9,745 nucleotides of DNA, taken from the NCBI GenBank assembly GCA_030634715.1, contig DAOWAG010000023.1, forward strand, positions 1-9,745, written 5' to 3'. The DNA comes from Candidatus Aegiribacteria sp. GTDB taxonomy: Bacteria; Fermentibacterota; Fermentibacteria; Fermentibacterales; Fermentibacteraceae. This document shows, piece by piece, positions 6,419 through 9,745 of this stretch. The notes below the pieces were generated by a model. It was not told where the DNA came from and searched no databases. It saw only the letters and a program-made list of their open reading frames with translations. Numbering within the stretch: position 1 is the first letter of the stretch; every line of letters begins with the position of its first letter. The position numbers were made by a program, and so were the translations under genes.

Positions 6419-7514
6419 CTTCACCCTCCAGATGTGTATCTGTTCCTGAAAGACTTGATCTAACGTTCTCAAGCCTGATCGCAAAGTCCATTGAGCTGAT
6501 CCCGAGTTCATCAAATGCGGGAAGCCCCTCTCCCCCTAGTATCAATGGTGTGGTAAACACGCTCAGTGTATTCACAAGCTTCTTCCTGAGAAGCGCTGAC
6601 GCAAGTCCCCTGCCGCATTCGCACAGAATCTCACCAAATCCCTCGGAAGCTGTTCGTTCAAGCAGAAGTGTCAGGTTAAGACCATAACCTGAGGAATCAG
6701 CTGGAAACTTCCAGATATCAGCATCGAACGTGTTCTGAAATTCCGTAAGATCAGCGGAAACACTTTCAGGAACGGCAATTATGACTCTTCCTTGACGATC
6801 GAATATTTTTCTTGAATTCCCTAGATCACCTGTTGCTGAGACTACAATCCGAGCTGGCTGCTCGCCAGTATATTCAGGAATCCGAGAAGTCAACCGTGGA
6901 TCATCGTCTCTGATAGTGCCTGCGCCGGTCAATACCGCTTGAGCCGAAGCTCTCATAAGATGAACCTGCTTTCGAGACTCTTCGCATGACAGCCACCTGC
7001 TGCTGCCGTCTTTCGCCGCTGTCCTGCCGTCCAGGCTGAGAGCCATTTTGAGGGTAACCCAGCTTCTCGAAGTTTCGAGATAATGCAGGTACACTCTGTT
7101 GAGTAACTCAGCTTCTTTGAACAACACACCTGTTTCTACTTCGATACCAGCTGCTTTAAGCTGCTTCACTCCTTTCCCTGATACATTCGGATGAGGATCA
7201 TCCATGGCGATAACGACTCTTCTGATTCCAGCCTTGATTATTGCGTCAGTACATGGACCCGTCCTGCCATAATGGCAGCAGGGTTCAAGTGAGACTGCAA
7301 TGGTTCCGGACGATGCTTCCGCACCGGCTTCAGAAAGAGCACCAATCTCGGCATGCTGCGCTCCGCACTTTTCGTGGAAACCCTCACCGACGATATTACC
7401 ATCGCCGTCAAGAACAACCGCTCCAACCATTGGATTGGGAAAGACGGCTTTCCTTCCCTGAAAAGCAATTTCCAGAGCTCTTTTCATAGCCTGGATCTCC
7501 GGAAGGGAGGCCAT
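6399..7514 (-). CDS. ribD: Bifunctional pyrimidine deaminase / 5-amino-6-(5-phosphoribosylamino)uracil reductase
   Basis: RibD deaminates the GTP cyclohydrolase II product and then reduces its ribose with NADPH, in the cytosol. The 371-residue protein has an N-terminal cytidine-deaminase-like zinc domain (about 8-145): PNPMVGAVVLDGDG (26-39), the H54-A-E56 active site, and C79 with C88 in SLEPCCHYGRTGPC. The reductase half (about 150-370) shows SWVTLKMALSLDGRTA (151-166), LTGAGTIRDDDPRLT (195-209) and PLILGGEG (323-330). The strand usually reading E-G-G before the last NADPH segment is E-C-G here (residues 299-301). The length is normal and both domains look whole. Its ATG shares one base with the TGA of the upstream lipoprotein gene (TGATG), and no good ribosome binding site is seen there, so translation is probably coupled. 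A second ATG at 7487 (M10) has GGAG nine bases upstream and is the alternative start. Confidence 0.95.
   Translation of the reverse strand: MASLPEIQAMKRALEIAFQGRKAVFPNPMVGAVVLDGDGNIVGEGFHEKCGAQHAEIGALSEAGAEASSGTIAVSLEPCCHYGRTGPCTDAIIKAGIRRVVIAMDDPHPNVSGKGVKQLKAAGIEVETGVLFKEAELLNRVYLHYLETSRSWVTLKMALSLDGRTAAKDGSSRWLSCEESRKQVHLMRASAQAVLTGAGTIRDDDPRLTSRIPEYTGEQPARIVVSATGDLGNSRKIFDRQGRVIIAVPESVSADLTEFQNTFDADIWKFPADSSGYGLNLTLLLERTASEGFGEILCECGRGLASALLRKKLVNTLSVFTTPLILGGEGLPAFDELGISSMDFAIRLENVRSSLSGTDTHLEGEVVYGTD
6425..6429 (-). promoter_or_regulatory. Ribosome binding site fixing the ribE TTG start
   Basis: GGAGG on the minus strand lies six bases before the TTG at 6418, inside the end of ribD. 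It decides between TTG (giving MFTGLIE, the family N-terminus) and GTG at 6424, which directly abuts the site. Confidence 0.8.
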
Positions 7515-8959
7515 CAGGGGGTTTCCAGTTCCCTGACGCTGAGCCTGCCGATCGCGGAATTAACAACATACTGAGATTCAAGATCACCTATGGCAAGAAT
7601 GATATGTGTAGCATCAGCCGTATACTGTCCGAAAGTAGGATCCATCTCCACCCATTCTCCCACCCATATTATCGGCCATGCATGGTATCCGAACGAACCG
7701 TCGAGGTATACGATTCCCGCGCAAATCCTTGCGGGAAGCCCTGCGGCTCTTGCAAGAGCAACTGTCAGGATAGTGTGTTCATTGCAGTCACCTCTGAGAT
7801 TCTCCATAACATCAACCGCTGATGGAAGAGAGATTGTCGGGCTGTTTTCCACTGCTCCATCAACAAAGGACGATATCCTTCTTGCGGCTTCCCAGGAATC
7901 CTCCGAGCCTGCTGTCAGACTCAGAGCTCTTTCGACTATTACGGAATCATCGCTCTGTATCATGGTTTCGGGAAGGGCATACTCAACAAGATCTTCAGGT
8001 ATGGATGGAGGATAGGGAAGCCTGATATCCGGAAGCCCGGTTGAAACGGTTACTGTACATCCGGAAGCAGCTTGAACAGACGGAATGTCTAGTTGAAAAT
8101 TGGTCCAGTCAATATCCCCCTCAAGAAGAAATAGTCGCGTTCCGGTGCTTCTGGGATTGGATATGTGTGAAGAAGAGACTGCGAATACCTCGTAGAGATC
8201 AGTGGTAGCGACAACATCACCACTCTGATCAGGCGGTACCCTTGTCATATCCATTCCAAGACCGGCTTCGTACTCCCTTATAATCTGCCCCCTGTAAACC
8301 CATACACTGTTCCTGGTGCCCATCTGGGAGATTTCAAGCTTCGTCGCGTTTACTGTATCTCCAAGCAGAGATACATCCTCGAAGCCAATACATAAGGCAC
8401 TCGCGCTAAGGATCATCCCGCTCGCTGGATCGAAGGATTGAAATGTTCTTTCCTGCCCCACCTCCCATTCCATGGAAGCACAGGCAAGATCTGCCAGAAT
8501 AGGCAGATAGTCATCAGGCACAACGGTGGAGTTCTCGATGGTCCTGCCGGCGGTACCTATTTCAGTAATGAGCAGTGAATCCCTGCGAACTGCATTAATA
8601 GAGATCTCAGCTGAGCCGTCCGACATGAGCATCTCCATATGTCCGAGATTGAATGTTCTATCGGTCACTGCCTTCATACTCATCTCGATGTCACGCGGGT
8701 TTCCCATCAGAATCATATTCCAGCTGATTGACTGCGTGATGAGGAGAGAATCGGTACCGAGTTCCTGAACATTCAGTTCCATATAACCAACGTCATCACC
8801 CATTATGGACACGGCGAACTTCTGCAGACCGATATCCACCGAACCACCGGATGAAGTTGAAGAATCAGTATTATCCCTCTCCTGCTCCCCTCCGCAGCTG
8901 CTGGCGAGTACGGGAACAAAAAGCAACAGAATCAGTGTTATTGTTTTTCCGGGTTTCAT
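7514..8959 (-). CDS. Putative lipoprotein with a C-terminal transglutaminase-like domain
   Basis: This 481-residue protein starts with a lysine-bearing n-region, a hydrophobic core (ITLILLLFVPVLA, about 7-19) and ASSC ending at C22. That suggests a lipoprotein signal, although alanine rather than leucine sits at -3. A low-complexity linker rich in Asp, Ser, Thr and Gly (24-40) follows, as in exported lipoproteins. Residues about 45-310 look beta-rich and are not recognised. The C-terminal part (about 335-460) fits the transglutaminase-like cysteine protease superfamily: C392 in LRGDCNEHTILTVALARAAG, H426 in GYHAWPIIWVG, and D440 in WVEMDPTFGQ make the triad. These enzymes cleave or rearrange amide bonds, and the substrate here is unknown. 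GGAGG (8966-8970) lies six bases before the ATG, which overlaps the epimerase stop (ATGA). Its own stop overlaps the ribD start, tying an envelope protein to the riboflavin genes. Confidence 0.85.
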   Translation of the reverse strand: MKPGKTITLILLLFVPVLASSCGGEQERDNTDSSTSSGGSVDIGLQKFAVSIMGDDVGYMELNVQELGTDSLLITQSISWNMILMGNPRDIEMSMKAVTDRTFNLGHMEMLMSDGSAEISINAVRRDSLLITEIGTAGRTIENSTVVPDDYLPILADLACASMEWEVGQERTFQSFDPASGMILSASALCIGFEDVSLLGDTVNATKLEISQMGTRNSVWVYRGQIIREYEAGLGMDMTRVPPDQSGDVVATTDLYEVFAVSSSHISNPRSTGTRLFLLEGDIDWTNFQLDIPSVQAASGCTVTVSTGLPDIRLPYPPSIPEDLVEYALPETMIQSDDSVIVERALSLTAGSEDSWEAARRISSFVDGAVENSPTISLPSAVDVMENLRGDCNEHTILTVALARAAGLPARICAGIVYLDGSFGYHAWPIIWVGEWVEMDPTFGQYTADATHIILAIGDLESQYVVNSAIGRLSVRELETP

Positions 8960-9745
8960 CTGGTTCCTCCGGTAAAGTTTTCAATGGCTGTCGCTATCCT
9001 TCTCCCTGCCTTCCCATCCCACATGGGAATGACAGGCGCGATATCTGGACGACAGGCAATCTGTTTTGCTACAGCTTCAGGAATGAAAGATGTATCGGGA
9101 CAGAGCACATTCGTTCCAAGTTCGAGAGTAACCGGTCGCTCTGTACTGGTTCTGACAGTTACACACGGAACGCCAAGAACGCTTGTCTCTTCCTGAACAC
9201 CACCCGAATCCGTAATAACAACAGATGCGTCGACCTCACATCTGATAAAATCCAGATAAGACATGGGTTCCACTATAGATAGTCTTTCCGGAACACTCAG
9301 ATCCCATTTATCCATATTGCAGAGAGTGCGCGGATGCGCCGGAAACAGAACCCTGAGTCCCTCAAGGCTGCCGAGAGCATCCAGGATATCGCCAAGTCGC
9401 TCAGGATTATCGACATTTGATGGACGATGAAGGGTAACCAGCACGTAAGGCTCCTCAGGTGGAGGTGATCCTATGTCCAGAGCTGACGGAAGAAGCCTCA
9501 TCAGAGTATCAATCATGGGATTTCCCACGAGTTTTATCATTTCACTCAATCTGCCTTCGGCCAGCAGATTGTCCCTGGCCTCAGTTGTGGTGATAAGGAG
9601 CAGATTCGCGAGCTGATCTGTCAGTACTCTGTTGATCTCTTCCGGCATATCTCGATCGAAGCTTCTGAGCCCGGCTTCTACATGAATTACTGGAACTCCA
9701 TACCGCACTGCCACAAGCGCACAAGCGAGAGTTGAATTTACATCA
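8956..9745 (-). CDS. UDP-N-acetylglucosamine 2-epimerase (WecB-like), 5' end outside window
   Basis: The frame is open through the right edge, where it reads DVNSTLACALVAVRYGVPVI, so the gene starts outside the window and only about 262 C-terminal residues are visible. The sequence matches non-hydrolysing UDP-GlcNAc 2-epimerases, GT-B-fold enzymes that make UDP-ManNAc for surface polysaccharides. Visible motifs are HVEAGLRSFDRDMPEEINR, VGNPMIDTL, VTLHRPSNVD, FPAHPRT and, near the end, ITDSGGVQEETSVLGVPCVT followed by TERPVTLELG. The last set is the UDP-binding part. A short internal GTG-start reading (9714) would cut through the fold and is not the real start. The stop (TGA, 8956-8958) overlaps the next gene's ATG. 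The family name wecB would fit, but related epimerases for other glycans look alike, so I leave the symbol blank. Confidence 0.92.
   Translation of the reverse strand, partial: DVNSTLACALVAVRYGVPVIHVEAGLRSFDRDMPEEINRVLTDQLANLLLITTTEARDNLLAEGRLSEMIKLVGNPMIDTLMRLLPSALDIGSPPPEEPYVLVTLHRPSNVDNPERLGDILDALGSLEGLRVLFPAHPRTLCNMDKWDLSVPERLSIVEPMSYLDFIRCEVDASVVITDSGGVQEETSVLGVPCVTVRTSTERPVTLELGTNVLCPDTSFIPEAVAKQIACRPDIAPVIPMWDGKAGRRIATAIENFTGGTR
8966..8970 (-). promoter_or_regulatory. Ribosome binding site of the lipoprotein gene
   Basis: GGAGG on the minus strand, inside the last codons of the epimerase gene, is six bases before the ATG at 8959, which itself overlaps the epimerase stop as ATGA. Confidence 0.75.

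Noticed and set aside
7480..7560. Possible FMN riboswitch ahead of ribD
   Set aside because: The interval is the coding end of the lipoprotein gene, and none of the conserved RFN blocks are visible.
1..9745. CRISPR array, tRNA or rRNA gene, insertion sequence, or toxin-antitoxin pair
   Set aside because: No regularly spaced repeats, cloverleaf sequence, transposase motifs or paired small genes were seen on either strand; the window is almost fully occupied by identified genes.

Overview
The window reads as about 9.5 kb of a mid-GC bacterial genome (about 50% G+C by eye). A short, unrelated, GC-rich scrap is joined to its left end. Nearly every base is coding, the genes are very tightly packed, and several use TTG starts. 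The organism cannot be fixed from the sequence. A free-living Gram-negative-type bacterium is likely, because there is a lipoprotein-type signal peptide and there are genes for envelope glycan synthesis. An uncultured lineage near the FCB-type phyla (for example Fermentibacterota) would fit the gene style, but that is a guess.

Layout. Positions 1 to about 185 encode, on the minus strand, a piece of an Rhs/YD-repeat protein. It has about 60% G+C and very high third-position G+C. At about 175-195 it gives way to the 3' part of an unrelated plus-strand gene that ends at 500 (conserved-looking, function unknown). A strong GC-rich hairpin (539-572) follows. Next come two plus-strand genes separated by one base: a SAM-dependent methyltransferase (611-1393) and a GT4 glycosyltransferase (1395-2492). 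These meet, tail to tail and only 12 bases apart, a long minus-strand block that runs from beyond the right edge down to 2505.

The minus-strand block, in transcription order, is: UDP-GlcNAc 2-epimerase-like gene (5' end outside the window), transglutaminase-like putative lipoprotein, ribD, ribE, ribBA, ribH, nusB, a metallophosphoesterase, and a small membrane protein. From the epimerase through ribH every junction is an overlap of 1 to 20 bases. nusB follows ribH after 6 bases, and only the last two genes have small gaps (30 and 69 bases). This suggests one translationally coupled transcript.

How the genes work together. ribD, ribE, ribBA and ribH supply all the dedicated enzymes from GTP and ribulose 5-phosphate to riboflavin, except the separate phosphatase for the intermediate, in the classic ribD-ribE-ribBA-ribH order. 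nusB next to ribH is a common bacterial arrangement. The riboflavin genes have no leader of their own, so there is no room for an FMN riboswitch directly ahead of ribD. The epimerase, methyltransferase and GT4 point to surface-glycan assembly. I did not find a convincing undescribed defence, mobile or RNA system. The most unusual points are the junction at the left end, the altered SAM-binding loop of the methyltransferase, and the coupling of the riboflavin genes to an envelope lipoprotein gene.
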